This document shows positions 34,888 through 43,717 of a stretch of 64,000 nt of DNA, one piece after another. The position numbers and the translations under genes were made by a program. The notes under the pieces are model-generated. The model had not been told where the DNA came from, made no database searches, and was given only the letters and a program-made list of their open reading frames with translations. The stretch comes from Fructobacillus evanidus (lineage in GTDB: Bacteria > Bacillota > Bacilli > Lactobacillales > Lactobacillaceae): assembly GCF_963580165.1 (NCBI RefSeq), contig NZ_CAUZLM010000002.1, positions 62,001 through 126,000 of the forward strand. The letters run 5' to 3'. The stretch's first letter is position 1, and each line of letters opens with the position of its first letter.

Positions 34888-34972
34888 AAAAAGCGTTTGA
34901 ACAACGCTTATAATTATAAAGAAAATTGGTCTAAATTTCAATACCTTTATGAAAGTTATTGCACAAGCTGAT

Positions 34973-35275
34973 TTAACCTAATTTGTTATCTAAGAGAATC
35001 TGCTTCATTTCCGCCTGAATGTCATCTGGCTTGACCCACTCGTCAAAATGGTCGGCTTCCAATGGTAAAAAATCATAGTGGTGATTAATAAAGTCTTCCA
35101 CCTTTTCCACGTGGGAAGACCGTGGAATATTCATCTTTAAAATCCGCACTTCCTTAATCATCCCATGTTCGGCAGCATATTCTGCCCGAGAATTTTCGGA
35201 AATATTACCCAGCTCGTAGTAAACCGTACCATCATTGCGGGTGATTTCTTCAATCAAATTAAATGTCTGATTCAT
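34973..35275 (-). CDS. Hypothetical protein, third gene of the YibE/YibF cluster
   Basis: This 100-residue soluble, acidic protein has no signal or membrane segment. The ATG lies inside the last codons of the yibF-like gene (17-base overlap), which implies coupled translation. No family was recognised; the sequence reads as an alpha/beta domain (VRILKMNIPRSSHVEKVEDF) with an acidic C-terminal helix. The stop codon overlaps an AAATCAG heptamer. Its position suggests a role with the two membrane proteins upstream. Confidence 0.65.
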   Translation of the reverse strand: MNQTFNLIEEITRNDGTVYYELGNISENSRAEYAAEHGMIKEVRILKMNIPRSSHVEKVEDFINHHYDFLPLEADHFDEWVKPDDIQAEMKQILLDNKLG

Positions 35276-36038
35276 CTAACAAGTTCCGTCCTTCCTTTTG
35301 GTAACGGCGCTCGACCATGTAAGTCGACAGCCAAATCGATAACAAAATACCAACCATGCCCAACAACATCGTGGCCACTTCCATGACCAAGAGCTTGGCA
35401 TTGATAAATTCCGCCAACGTGTAGTGCAGACGCAGGTACCAAATCAAAAGCGGAATATTAGCCCCTAACATCCCGAAGAAGAGCGTGTTAACCGCCGTTC
35501 CCAGAATTTGGCTTCCAATGGTTTCCGCATGCTCACTTAATGATTTTTCAGTAATATCAGGCGAACGGTCAATCACCTCAAACAAATCAGCGGTAACCGC
35601 CATCGAAGCTTCAGCAATCGCCCCCAAAGCCGAAATGATCATCACAATCACAACTAAATGGCTAAAGTTGATGCCGATATTTAATGATAAACCTTCCAGT
35701 TCATCCGAATTTTCCAAGGTATAGCCTTGAACCTGGGCAAAGTGTTGGGTCAAAAAAGACAAACAGCCAACAACGGTAGTTACTACCAAAGAGCTCTGCC
35801 AGGCGATTGCCATGACCTTCGCCCGACCGGCCGAAAGATAGATAGCAACCGAGAGAATCATCAAAGAAATAATAGCCGTTACGATATAGGGATTAAAGCC
35901 CCAATTAACAAGGATAATTAACGTAAAAATCAGGACAAAGTTCAAAACCAGTCCCAAAAAAGTCTTCAACCCTTGCTGACCACCCACAATCATCAACGAA
36001 AGAAGAAGAATCACAATCAGCACAAAAATTGAATTCAT
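35259..36038 (-). CDS. YibE/F-like membrane protein (second subunit)
   Basis: This protein of about 259 residues has roughly seven helices and the YibE/F family pattern, including SALGAIAEASMAVTADLFEV and GANIPLLIWYLRL. I set the start at 36038, where the ATG overlaps the previous stop as ATGA and AGGAGG lies upstream. The frame could run to 36110, but that part overlaps the upstream gene and lacks a ribosome site. Family function is not established; a transport or membrane-assembly role is only a guess. Confidence 0.82.
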   Translation of the reverse strand: MNSIFVLIVILLLSLMIVGGQQGLKTFLGLVLNFVLIFTLIILVNWGFNPYIVTAIISLMILSVAIYLSAGRAKVMAIAWQSSLVVTTVVGCLSFLTQHFAQVQGYTLENSDELEGLSLNIGINFSHLVVIVMIISALGAIAEASMAVTADLFEVIDRSPDITEKSLSEHAETIGSQILGTAVNTLFFGMLGANIPLLIWYLRLHYTLAEFINAKLLVMEVATMLLGMVGILLSIWLSTYMVERRYQKEGRNLLDESDI

Positions 36039-37135
36039 TTTGCCGCCTCCTCTTCTTCTTGATGACGTAATTTCCAAGCGGTCAAACCAGCTGTGACCGG
36101 TACTGCCCAAACAATGCCAAGAGCAGAAACCACCGTCTGCAAAATACCAAGGTTCATGACCTGGTCCAAAATATAGGACCAGTTATTACCATTGCGTAGC
36201 ATCAAAATCACCATCGGAATGGTTTCGGCAATAAAAATCATAAACAAAACGTTGGTCAAGGTACCCAAGATTTCGCGACCAACCGACAAGCCTGCCTGCC
36301 AATAGTCTTTAAAAGGTCGATGCGGTGATTCCCGGTGCAGTCCGAAGAGGCCAGCAACGATATCAGCTGACTCATCCATCACCGCCCCCAAAACACCAAT
36401 AATAGTTTGCGCATAGAAAATTGGGGCTGGAACCTGGGTCACAAAGGACATGGTTTCAAAGTGCACACCAATACCGCCCGTCACCAGTAACACAAACCAC
36501 ATGACAAAAACCGCCAAGGCAGTCGTAATGGCCGTGGCCGCCAGCGTAATATGAGCTTGCCGACTGCGCCCTAAGACAAGGTAAAGCGAAAGTGAAGCTA
36601 AAGCCACTGCCACCAAAGAAAACCAGAGAACAACCGGTAAACTCTTAACATGGACATCAACAACCAACGCGACCACAAAGACGGCAGCGTTCAATACAAT
36701 CGATAATAGTAAGAAACTGGTCTTTTTAAAGCGAACATAAATGATTGTCGCCGTTACCAATAGGGCAACCAACGCCAAGAGCGTCGAATCGCGCTTGATG
36801 GTATCAATTTGATAAGAGCCAGAGTACTCCTTGAGCAGAATTTGGTCACCGACTTCGTAATTAGTCGTCATCGTCTGCGAGGCCATTACCTGATTTTGAA
36901 TCTTAACCGTTTGGCCGGAACGGTTGAGTAATTTAACCGTCAGATTCTGGGTATATTGGCCGTCCTGGTTGCCAAATTCATCCGTCGTTGTTTCCTGACT
37001 GGTCTGTTTAACGGCCGTTACCTGGCCAACAGGGGCGGGGTACAAAAAGCTATCAAAACGGGCCAAGAAAAAGGCCAGGATGGTCACAACGGCAATAATG
37101 GCCAAGCGGCCAAGCTGTTTTTTCATGATCAACAT
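36035..37135 (-). CDS. YibE/F-like membrane protein (first subunit)
   Basis: This 366-residue protein has an N-terminal signal/anchor helix and an extracytoplasmic beta-rich region (about residues 35-105, with GQVTAVKQTSQETTTDEFG). About eight helices follow, containing GVLGAVMDESADIVAGLFGL, the YibE/F signature. The two paralogous membrane genes overlap by four bases and probably form one complex. Homologous pairs are common in lactobacilli and clostridia, with no proven substrate. Confidence 0.85.
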   Translation of the reverse strand: MLIMKKQLGRLAIIAVVTILAFFLARFDSFLYPAPVGQVTAVKQTSQETTTDEFGNQDGQYTQNLTVKLLNRSGQTVKIQNQVMASQTMTTNYEVGDQILLKEYSGSYQIDTIKRDSTLLALVALLVTATIIYVRFKKTSFLLLSIVLNAAVFVVALVVDVHVKSLPVVLWFSLVAVALASLSLYLVLGRSRQAHITLAATAITTALAVFVMWFVLLVTGGIGVHFETMSFVTQVPAPIFYAQTIIGVLGAVMDESADIVAGLFGLHRESPHRPFKDYWQAGLSVGREILGTLTNVLFMIFIAETIPMVILMLRNGNNWSYILDQVMNLGILQTVVSALGIVWAVPVTAGLTAWKLRHQEEEEAAK

Positions 37136-37181
37136 CCCCTCTTGCCCTCCTGAAAAAGGACAAAGTTAAAGCTTACAAAAG

Positions 37182-37211
37182 AAAAGGGCTGTCACAGAAA
37201 CTGTCCAGCCC
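37182..37211 (-). terminator. Terminator after dnaI
   Basis: GGGCTG/CAGCCC closes a hairpin with inner ACAG/CTGT pairing. It is followed on the minus strand by TTTTCTTTTG, twelve bases past the dnaI stop. Confidence 0.78.
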
Positions 37212-37223
37212 CAACAGAATTTT

Positions 37224-38192
37224 TTAACGACGCAAACGCAAATTTTCGCCGGCCACCGCCACTGGCTGGGCCAAGAAAAGGATTCGTTGCATCAACCGAG
37301 CCGCCTTGCCCGGCTCTTTTGCCTCTCTCGTTTGACTCAAATACTCCTCTAATGAGGTTAAATCAAAATTAGAAGTAAAGCAAGTGGTCAACTGATTTTG
37401 CATCCGGTATTCCAAGATAACCGATAAAATCGAATCTCTCGCCCAGGCTGTTAGGTTATCCGTCCCCATATCGTCTAAAATCAGGACTTCGGCCTGCTTG
37501 GCCTGTGCGATAATATCATCCGTTTTTTGATCAGCGCTGTTTTTATTGAAGCCGGCCTTCAAGTCCTCAATCATCGATGTCCAGTGGACCATCATGACCG
37601 AAATCCCGTTGGCGGACAAGGCATTGGCCAAAGCCCCCATCAGATAGGTCTTCCCAACACCAAAATCGCCATACAGGTAAAGCCCCTGAACAAAGTCGTC
37701 CTGGTGGCCTTCATCTTTTGAAACCAAAGCGTCAAAAAGCCGAACGGCCGCTGAAACAGCAGCCTGGCGGCCAGGGTGCTGGCCGACTTCTGCTACTAAT
37801 TGTTTCAAATCAGCCTGGCGTACATCCTTTGGCACTGAAAACATCTTTAACATCTTTTTTTGCATCAAAGATTCCTGAGTTTTCTGGCTGGCCTGGTAGG
37901 TCACATGTGGGTAACCCTTTTCAATCGTTAGAACGGGATGGTAACCAGGAAAGAGCCCACTGTCCGGATTTTTACTCTGATGTTTTTGGTTAACATATTC
38001 AAAGAGGTCCATCATCGATACAGCAAAGGCATCGGGTTTCAGCTCTTTTTGATGTGCCTGCCAAAAGTCTTGAACGTCTTGGTCGCTCTTAATCACTTCC
38101 AGGGTTTGCGCCAAACGGGCATTGGAAACTTGGGGGTATTTTTTTTGAAAATCTTTTAAGGCTGACCCTAAATCTTTCATTACAAACCTCAA
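37224..38192 (-). CDS. dnaI: Primosomal protein DnaI (helicase loader)
   Basis: This 322-residue protein has an N-terminal region (about 1-125) that in this family binds the replicative helicase. A AAA+ ATPase follows, with Walker A YGDFGVGKTYL near residue 172 and Walker B VLILDDMGTD near 237. DnaI loads DnaC helicase at origins and restart sites. It overlaps the dnaB gene by four bases, the conserved dnaB-dnaI pair of Firmicutes. Confidence 0.93.
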   Translation of the reverse strand: MRFVMKDLGSALKDFQKKYPQVSNARLAQTLEVIKSDQDVQDFWQAHQKELKPDAFAVSMMDLFEYVNQKHQSKNPDSGLFPGYHPVLTIEKGYPHVTYQASQKTQESLMQKKMLKMFSVPKDVRQADLKQLVAEVGQHPGRQAAVSAAVRLFDALVSKDEGHQDDFVQGLYLYGDFGVGKTYLMGALANALSANGISVMMVHWTSMIEDLKAGFNKNSADQKTDDIIAQAKQAEVLILDDMGTDNLTAWARDSILSVILEYRMQNQLTTCFTSNFDLTSLEEYLSQTREAKEPGKAARLMQRILFLAQPVAVAGENLRLRR

Positions 38193-39643
38193 TTCTTAGT
38201 TTTGCGGTCCTTCAACAGTGCCATCATGGCAGCTGCATCGTCACCCTGACTGGCCTGGTTGGCCAACTGGTCATTTTGAGCCATCTTCGGTTCAACCTTC
38301 TGACCGGATCGATTATAACGACCCTGGTAGCGACTTTGATTCGTATTCGTACGGGCCTTCTGTTGGTTTTGGTGATTCTTAATCGCCGCCACCGCCTTTG
38401 GCGCAGTATCAACCTGATTTTTCGCCCAATCATTGGCAATTGAATCAACCAAGTTCCGCTTCAAATCGGAATTATCCATATTCACCAAAACCTGGTAAAT
38501 CAGGATATTAATCACTGGGACCGGCAAAATATTTTGTTGGACCAGGTTGGTCAGAAGCTGGCTTTCAGACTTCGTCACGTAACCATGATTATTTTCTTTA
38601 ATTTGCCGTAGAAAGTCAATTGGGCTCAATAGGTCAGCGGCCTGATATAAGGATTGCAGGGCCCTTGATTGCTTTGATGTCGTCTGGGTAGGCTGACTCT
38701 GGTTATTTGGCGCCTGAGCTGTTGGTTGACCCTGGCTTCCGGTCGCCTGCTGGCTTGCTGAACCAACCGCTTGATTGTCCTGCCCCTGACTAGTAACAGG
38801 CCTTTCGCTTTGATTACCCCGGTTGGCTAACTTTGTCTTTTCAGCATTGTTTCCCCACTGATTTTGTAAGTAGGCCATCAAGGCAGCTCGGTTTAAATGG
38901 TGGTCATCAAGGTTAATGCTGCGCGTAATGGCGGTTGCCAATTCAGCCTCGTTCAGCCCATAAAGAACCTGCTGGGTCATAATCAATTGCCGGTCGGGCG
39001 CTAAATTAGCAGCCGTTGTGCCATGGATAAGGGCGACCATCGCATCATAGTCAAAGGTCTGCGTGCTAAAGTCCAAATCGTCCAGCGACCCTGGCCCTGC
39101 CAATTCAACACTTGGCTGACGGCCGGCAACCGGATTATCAAAGAATTCCAAAAAGCTAGCCGAGAGGTTCACAACGTTGGTACCGGTGACTTGACCGGCC
39201 GGTTGACCACCAAAACGGTCAGCCAAGACTTGAAAGCGGTCCTCACCGGCAAAGTAAAAGAGTAAGCCAGACAACAAATCCTCGTTAAAGAAGTCTCTTG
39301 CCGTCATTGGCGGCTGAATTTGGTATGTATAGCCAACAAAACCGCCAGCTTCCTGGTAGAAGGTTTTCAACAATCCCACCGCCTCCAGCGCCTTGCGAGC
39401 ATGGACAAGATCGGGCAATGAAAGGGTTAGCGTATCAAGCAGCAAATAGTGATCAGACCATTTCTTTGTACCAGCCTGACTCTCTTGAACCATAAAATGG
39501 TAAAGCGCATAGGCTTTAGCGCCCAAAAATGGCAAGTACAAGCTAAAAACCCGGTCCAAATCAGCAAGACTAATGGGTGCCTGCAGGCTCAAATAGGCCG
39601 GCTCTTTCGCCTGAAATTCAATTGTCTGCTTGGAAACAGCCAT
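38189..39643 (-). CDS. dnaB: Replication initiation and membrane attachment protein DnaB (DnaB/DnaD family)
   Basis: This 484-residue primosome protein, co-loader of the helicase with DnaD and DnaI, is not the replicative helicase. The N-terminal winged-helix region is followed by DnaB/DnaD helical domains (for example DLLSPIDFLRQIKENNHGYVTKSE near 340). Residues about 275-335 form a Gln/Ser/Asn/Thr-rich low-complexity linker. A second basic Gln/Asn-rich stretch precedes the C-terminus. It overlaps coaE by one base. The usual nrdR gene between them is absent. Confidence 0.88.
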   Translation of the reverse strand: MAVSKQTIEFQAKEPAYLSLQAPISLADLDRVFSLYLPFLGAKAYALYHFMVQESQAGTKKWSDHYLLLDTLTLSLPDLVHARKALEAVGLLKTFYQEAGGFVGYTYQIQPPMTARDFFNEDLLSGLLFYFAGEDRFQVLADRFGGQPAGQVTGTNVVNLSASFLEFFDNPVAGRQPSVELAGPGSLDDLDFSTQTFDYDAMVALIHGTTAANLAPDRQLIMTQQVLYGLNEAELATAITRSINLDDHHLNRAALMAYLQNQWGNNAEKTKLANRGNQSERPVTSQGQDNQAVGSASQQATGSQGQPTAQAPNNQSQPTQTTSKQSRALQSLYQAADLLSPIDFLRQIKENNHGYVTKSESQLLTNLVQQNILPVPVINILIYQVLVNMDNSDLKRNLVDSIANDWAKNQVDTAPKAVAAIKNHQNQQKARTNTNQSRYQGRYNRSGQKVEPKMAQNDQLANQASQGDDAAAMMALLKDRKTKN

Positions 39644-40245
39644 TATTCTTCCTTCTTTAAATCAGTTAAATACTTTTCCACTTGCGCCTTTAGTTCTTCT
39701 TCACTACCGTTATTATCAAAGACAACATCTGCCATCTCAGCCTTTTTTTCAATTGAAATTTGGGCCTTAATTCGGCTTTGAGCCGCATATTCGTCTAAGT
39801 GGTCACGAGCCATTAGTCGGTCAAGCTCAATGCGGGGATTGGTTGCCACAACCAAAATTTGGTTGAGCCAGCCAGCCTCATCGTACTTTTGTTCAAAAAG
39901 AAGCGGAATAGCGACAAAAATCACCTTTTCACCACGGTTTTTAAAAAAATTTAGCTTATCCTCGATGGCTGAGTAGATGGCTGGACTCGTAATCGCTGTG
40001 AGTTCCTTCAATTTGGCTGGGTCTTGAAAGACTATTTGCCCTAACTTTTTTCGGTTCAAAACCCCGTTTGCAACGATATCCAAACCAAAAACATCCTTGA
40101 TTTTTTCAAGGGTAAAGGTACCTGGTTCCACTACCTCGCGGGCAACTAGGTCAGCATCAATCACCCGGTAACCGGCAGCTGCCACAATCTTGGTGACCGC
40201 TGATTTTCCAGTAGCAATACTCCCTGTTAAACCGATGATTTTCAT
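39643..40245 (-). CDS. coaE: Dephospho-CoA kinase
   Basis: This 200-residue P-loop kinase begins MKIIGLTGSIATGKSAV; VIDADLVAREV and VFVAIPLLFEQKYDE follow. It performs the last step of CoA synthesis. I start it at 40245, where GGGGGAAGC precedes the ATG and the family N-terminus begins. The frame runs on to 40368 but only as a shadow over the upstream gene. It overlaps the DUF975 gene by four bases. Confidence 0.94.
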   Translation of the reverse strand: MKIIGLTGSIATGKSAVTKIVAAAGYRVIDADLVAREVVEPGTFTLEKIKDVFGLDIVANGVLNRKKLGQIVFQDPAKLKELTAITSPAIYSAIEDKLNFFKNRGEKVIFVAIPLLFEQKYDEAGWLNQILVVATNPRIELDRLMARDHLDEYAAQSRIKAQISIEKKAEMADVVFDNNGSEEELKAQVEKYLTDLKKEE

Positions 40246-40952
40246 GCTTCCCCCTTCTGCAAAGCTTGCGCAAAGACTTGGCTTGAGTAGACAACTCGCG
40301 CCGTATTCAAATATGGTGTGACGTAGATATAGGCTAGTCCAAAGGTCAAAAATCCTAGTAAGTGCCAACCTAAAAAGGAAAGTTCAAGTTGAAATAGTTC
40401 CATTTTACGTCCGGACATCACCCGCCGAGAAATCGAAATATAGTCGGTCAAGGATTTTTGCTGGCGACCAAAGAGGCTGTCCATCTTAAAAGCATAGTAG
40501 GTCTGTGAGTAAGAAAAGGACTTAACGAAGCCCGGAATCACTAGTGCCGACCATAAGAAGAGCAGAATATTTTGTACAAAGGCCAGCATAAAGGTTGCAA
40601 AGAACCGCCCAAAACGAAAAGCTTGAATACTTTGGCTCCAAGTGACCTTGGCCTTTGGTTCCTGAAATTGATCCACGATGGCCCACTTAGCAGACCAAGA
40701 AAAGACCAGGGCGACCGTGCTAGCAATCGTTTGGCTAAAGTAAGCACTTCGTTGGTTAAAATACACCAGCTGACCCGTTTGGTGATAGTTCAATAGCACT
40801 AGATAGGTCGTTGTCAGCACTAAGGCTGTTTGAAAAAGGTTAAAGAAGATAACAATCCAGTTAGCCTTGATGGCCGCAGCAAAGTTTTTTTGTAGGTGTT
40901 TTCTTGCGGTCAACTTAACACGGTTGCGCGAGATTGGTGTAATTTCTGTCAT
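40242..40952 (-). CDS. DUF975 family membrane protein
   Basis: This 236-residue protein has about five or six helices. The N-terminal RKHLQKNFAAAIKANWIVIFF and the pattern ISRRVMSGRKMELFQLELSFLGWHLL, then VTPYLNTARVVYSS, identify DUF975. No function is proven for the family. It is coupled to coaE by an ATGA overlap, an unusual partnership that may only reflect operon position. Confidence 0.88.
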   Translation of the reverse strand: MTEITPISRNRVKLTARKHLQKNFAAAIKANWIVIFFNLFQTALVLTTTYLVLLNYHQTGQLVYFNQRSAYFSQTIASTVALVFSWSAKWAIVDQFQEPKAKVTWSQSIQAFRFGRFFATFMLAFVQNILLFLWSALVIPGFVKSFSYSQTYYAFKMDSLFGRQQKSLTDYISISRRVMSGRKMELFQLELSFLGWHLLGFLTFGLAYIYVTPYLNTARVVYSSQVFAQALQKGEA

Positions 40953-41070
40953 GAGTTCCTTTCGCGAGAAGGCACCATTACCTTCTGCTGGGTTTTTAAA
41001 AGATAAATAGAATGAAATAGCGGTGATTTTCGCGGCCTAATCCACAGTCACAAGACAAACCAGGAATCCC

Positions 41071-41901
41071 TTACTTTTGCACCTGACATTTTGGACAATA
41101 AGTAGTTCCCCGCTGGGCGACTTTGATTTTGACGAGGGTTGTGCCACAGCGCCGGCAGGGTTCACCGGCCCGACCATAGACATCGAGTTCGTTTTGGAAC
41201 TGACCAACTTCACCAAAAACATTGGAGAATGAATGGACAGTCGTTCCATGATGAACGGTCGCCCGGTTAATCTCTTGAATGATATTTTGGCGCAGATTGG
41301 CCACCTCTTCCGCCGATAAGTGGTCCGTCAAGGTCTCTGGGTGGACCTTGGTCTGCCAAAGCACCTCATCCGTATAGATATTACCGAGGCCAGCCACGTT
41401 AGACTGGTCGAGCAAAAATGGCTTAATCTTGCGGTGGGACTTAGCTAAAATTGAGGTCAAATAGGTAATGTCTAAATCAGCTTCAGTGGGTTCCGGTCCC
41501 ATCTTCGCTAAGCCGGAAACCTCTTGGTATTCTTTACCTGTTGGCACCAGTTGCATCCGGCCGAAGCGACGGGTGTCGTTGTACATTAAGTCACGGTCAT
41601 CATCTAGGCTAAAGATAACTTCCGTGTGCTTATGCGGGGTCGCCCCTACAGGCTCAACCGAGTACTGGCCCTCCATCCGTAGGTGGGAAACCAGGGTCTT
41701 TTGATTCGAGAGCCGGAAAAGCAAAAACTTGCCCCGCCGGTCAATTTGATCAATGGTGGCCCCGACTAAATCGGTCTGAAAATCGGTTAAATCAGAAACC
41801 ACGGCTTTTGGATAAGGAACAGCCACACTGTTAATTTTTGCCCCCTGTACCAGGGCAGTCAGCCCACGGCGGACAGTTTCAACTTCAGGTAATTCTGGCA
41901 T
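41071..41901 (-). CDS. mutM: Formamidopyrimidine-DNA glycosylase
   Basis: This 276-residue enzyme begins MPELPEVETVRRGL, with the catalytic Pro-2 and Glu-3 after Met removal. It has the lysine-containing strand near residue 57 and the helix-two-turn-helix NVAGLGNIYTDEVLW near 170. A C-terminal zinc finger carries four cysteines (CRRCG and CPKCQ). It removes 8-oxoguanine from DNA. It lies 118 bases upstream of the DUF975-coaE-dnaB-dnaI run. Confidence 0.96.
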   Translation of the reverse strand: MPELPEVETVRRGLTALVQGAKINSVAVPYPKAVVSDLTDFQTDLVGATIDQIDRRGKFLLFRLSNQKTLVSHLRMEGQYSVEPVGATPHKHTEVIFSLDDDRDLMYNDTRRFGRMQLVPTGKEYQEVSGLAKMGPEPTEADLDITYLTSILAKSHRKIKPFLLDQSNVAGLGNIYTDEVLWQTKVHPETLTDHLSAEEVANLRQNIIQEINRATVHHGTTVHSFSNVFGEVGQFQNELDVYGRAGEPCRRCGTTLVKIKVAQRGTTYCPKCQVQK

Positions 41902-42033
41902 TTGGGTCGATAACCCCCTTTATATCAACGTTTTCAATATTTTGGCTTAGTTTTTGGCTGACTTTTGGCCTAACCTTGACGATTACTGGTTAAATCAACA
42001 AATTTCATTAATATTTTCAAGAAATATTATAAC

Positions 42034-42109
42034 AAAAAATAGCCAGGCACGATTGCCCGACTATCTTTTGGATAATCTGTCAATAAGTTCATATTGTCTT
42101 TATTATAGC
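42034..42109 (-). terminator. Terminator after the DEAD-box gene, with a promoter-like box just before it
   Basis: ATAGTCGGGCA/TGCCTGGCTAT with a four-base loop is followed on the minus strand by TTTTTTG (hairpin 42039-42064). A TATAAT lies upstream at about 42104-42109, so a short transcript of 50 or so bases could start and stop here. A second TATAAT follows the terminator and may serve mutM. The remainder of 41902-42194 shows nothing else. Confidence 0.6.
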
Positions 42110-42194
42110 ACAGGGATAATGGCCAACGGTTTGCCTTGTTATCAGCAGCCAACTACCAGTTGGCTGCACTTGAAAAAAAGGAAAACCGATTAGA

Positions 42195-43574
42195 TTACTT
42201 CGAATCTTGAGGTCGGCTAGCCCACTTTGGCTTTCCCTTATTTTTCTTCTTCCGTGCTTGGTGCTTCTTCTTCGCCTTAGCAGCTTCCTTAGTAGTCAGT
42301 TCGCGTTTCTCTTCGGACTGCTTTTGCCGGTTCTTCTTATCAGCCTTGCGGTTTTTACCATCCTGAGGGTTGGCAGCCCGCTTCTTTTCAGCCCGTGGCT
42401 GGTGTTCGTCGGCCAAATCAGCACCGTCCACACTGTCGTCAGCCACCGTCGCCATCGCCTTTTGCAACTTCTTGGCTTCTTGTTGCTTTTCATCGGCTGC
42501 GGCCCAATCAAACTTTTCCAGACTGATTTCTTCTGGCAAATACTGTTTTAACTTGCGGATATCGTGGTCGTTACCCAGGTTCAACACCTGGCCGGAAAGC
42601 CCGGCACGCCCTGTTCGGCCCGTTCGGTGCAGGTAGGTTGTCAAGTTATTTGGAATTTGTGCGTTGACCACTAATGGCAAGCCCTGGATATCAAGACCAC
42701 GGGCAGCCACATCGGTTGCCAGCAATAAGTCAAGCTTGCCCTTCTTAAACGATTGGAGAGCGTCAGCCCGTTTTAAATGTGATTTCTCGTTATTTCCAAC
42801 GGACATGACGGAAGCATGTTCGTGGCGCAAGGCGGCTTGAGCGGCAACCAAGGCACCAATGGTGTTAAAGAAAACCAAGGCTTGCTGGTGCCGGCGAGCT
42901 AATTCGATTAAGACCTTGTGGTTCGCCTTGGCATCAACGTGCAAATAAGTGTGATCAATGGTTTTCGGTGCCTGATTTTCCACGGAAACCGGCTTTACAG
43001 AGTGACCAAAGAGTTCCTGAACCCAGGGCAAGTTGACACCTGAGGTAGCTGAAAAAAGAGCAACTTGGTCAAGCTGAGGAAGCGCATCCGCCAACGCATT
43101 TAAGTCTTCCTGATGTTCCTCGTTCAAGGTGGCATCGGCCTCATCAACAATTAACGTCTTCAGGTGTTTGGTTTTCAACGCCCCACCATCAATCATCGTT
43201 AAAATCCGGCCGAGGGTACCGACCACGATAGCCGGCTTTTCCTTCTTCAACTTATCAGCCTGACGCTTCCCGTTGGCCCCACCAATTAAGGCAGCGACCT
43301 TGACACCAACCTCACTCGCATATGGGCGAATAACCTGGGCAAGTTGTGCCCCTAATTCCTGTGACGGTGCTAAAATCAGAACCTGACTCTGCTTGGCCGT
43401 CAAATCAATCCGTGACAACACTGGCAAAGCAAAGGCCAGCGTCTTCCCAGAACCAGTCGGTGCCAGGCCAAAGACAGATTCACCGGCGGTCATTCGATCA
43501 AAAAGAGCCCTTTGAATTGGCGTTTCTTCCTGAAATTGTTCATGAAATAAATTGGCAAGTTCCGGTAAAATCAT
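42195..43574 (-). CDS. DEAD-box RNA helicase
   Basis: This 459-residue protein contains the core motifs: a Q-motif glutamine in TPIQRALF, Walker A APTGSGKTLA near residue 38, VDEADATL (DEAD), FSATSG (SAT), and HRTGRTGRAG near 325. Residues about 375-459 form a Lys/Arg-rich tail (EKKRAANPQDGKNRKADKK) likely to bind RNA. Such proteins remodel RNA in ribosome assembly or cold growth, as CshB does. It is monocistronic. Confidence 0.93.
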   Translation of the reverse strand: MILPELANLFHEQFQEETPIQRALFDRMTAGESVFGLAPTGSGKTLAFALPVLSRIDLTAKQSQVLILAPSQELGAQLAQVIRPYASEVGVKVAALIGGANGKRQADKLKKEKPAIVVGTLGRILTMIDGGALKTKHLKTLIVDEADATLNEEHQEDLNALADALPQLDQVALFSATSGVNLPWVQELFGHSVKPVSVENQAPKTIDHTYLHVDAKANHKVLIELARRHQQALVFFNTIGALVAAQAALRHEHASVMSVGNNEKSHLKRADALQSFKKGKLDLLLATDVAARGLDIQGLPLVVNAQIPNNLTTYLHRTGRTGRAGLSGQVLNLGNDHDIRKLKQYLPEEISLEKFDWAAADEKQQEAKKLQKAMATVADDSVDGADLADEHQPRAEKKRAANPQDGKNRKADKKNRQKQSEEKRELTTKEAAKAKKKHQARKKKNKGKPKWASRPQDSK

Positions 43575-43651
43575 TGTTTATTTTCCTTATTTTGGGTGAC
43601 TATCTTTTTGACGACAATTCGCCAATTATTAAAATTCACTTCTATTATAAC

Positions 43652-43687
43652 AAAAGCCCGCCTTACGATTTTTGTAGGTGGGCTTTT
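43652..43687. terminator. Terminator after obgE
   Basis: AAAAGCCCGCC/GGTGGGCTTTTT with a long AT loop lies about 30 bases past the obgE stop and has T-runs in both directions. Confidence 0.85.
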
Positions 43688-43717
43688 TCGACTGAAAGGT
43701 AGCCAATGGTTTTTGGC

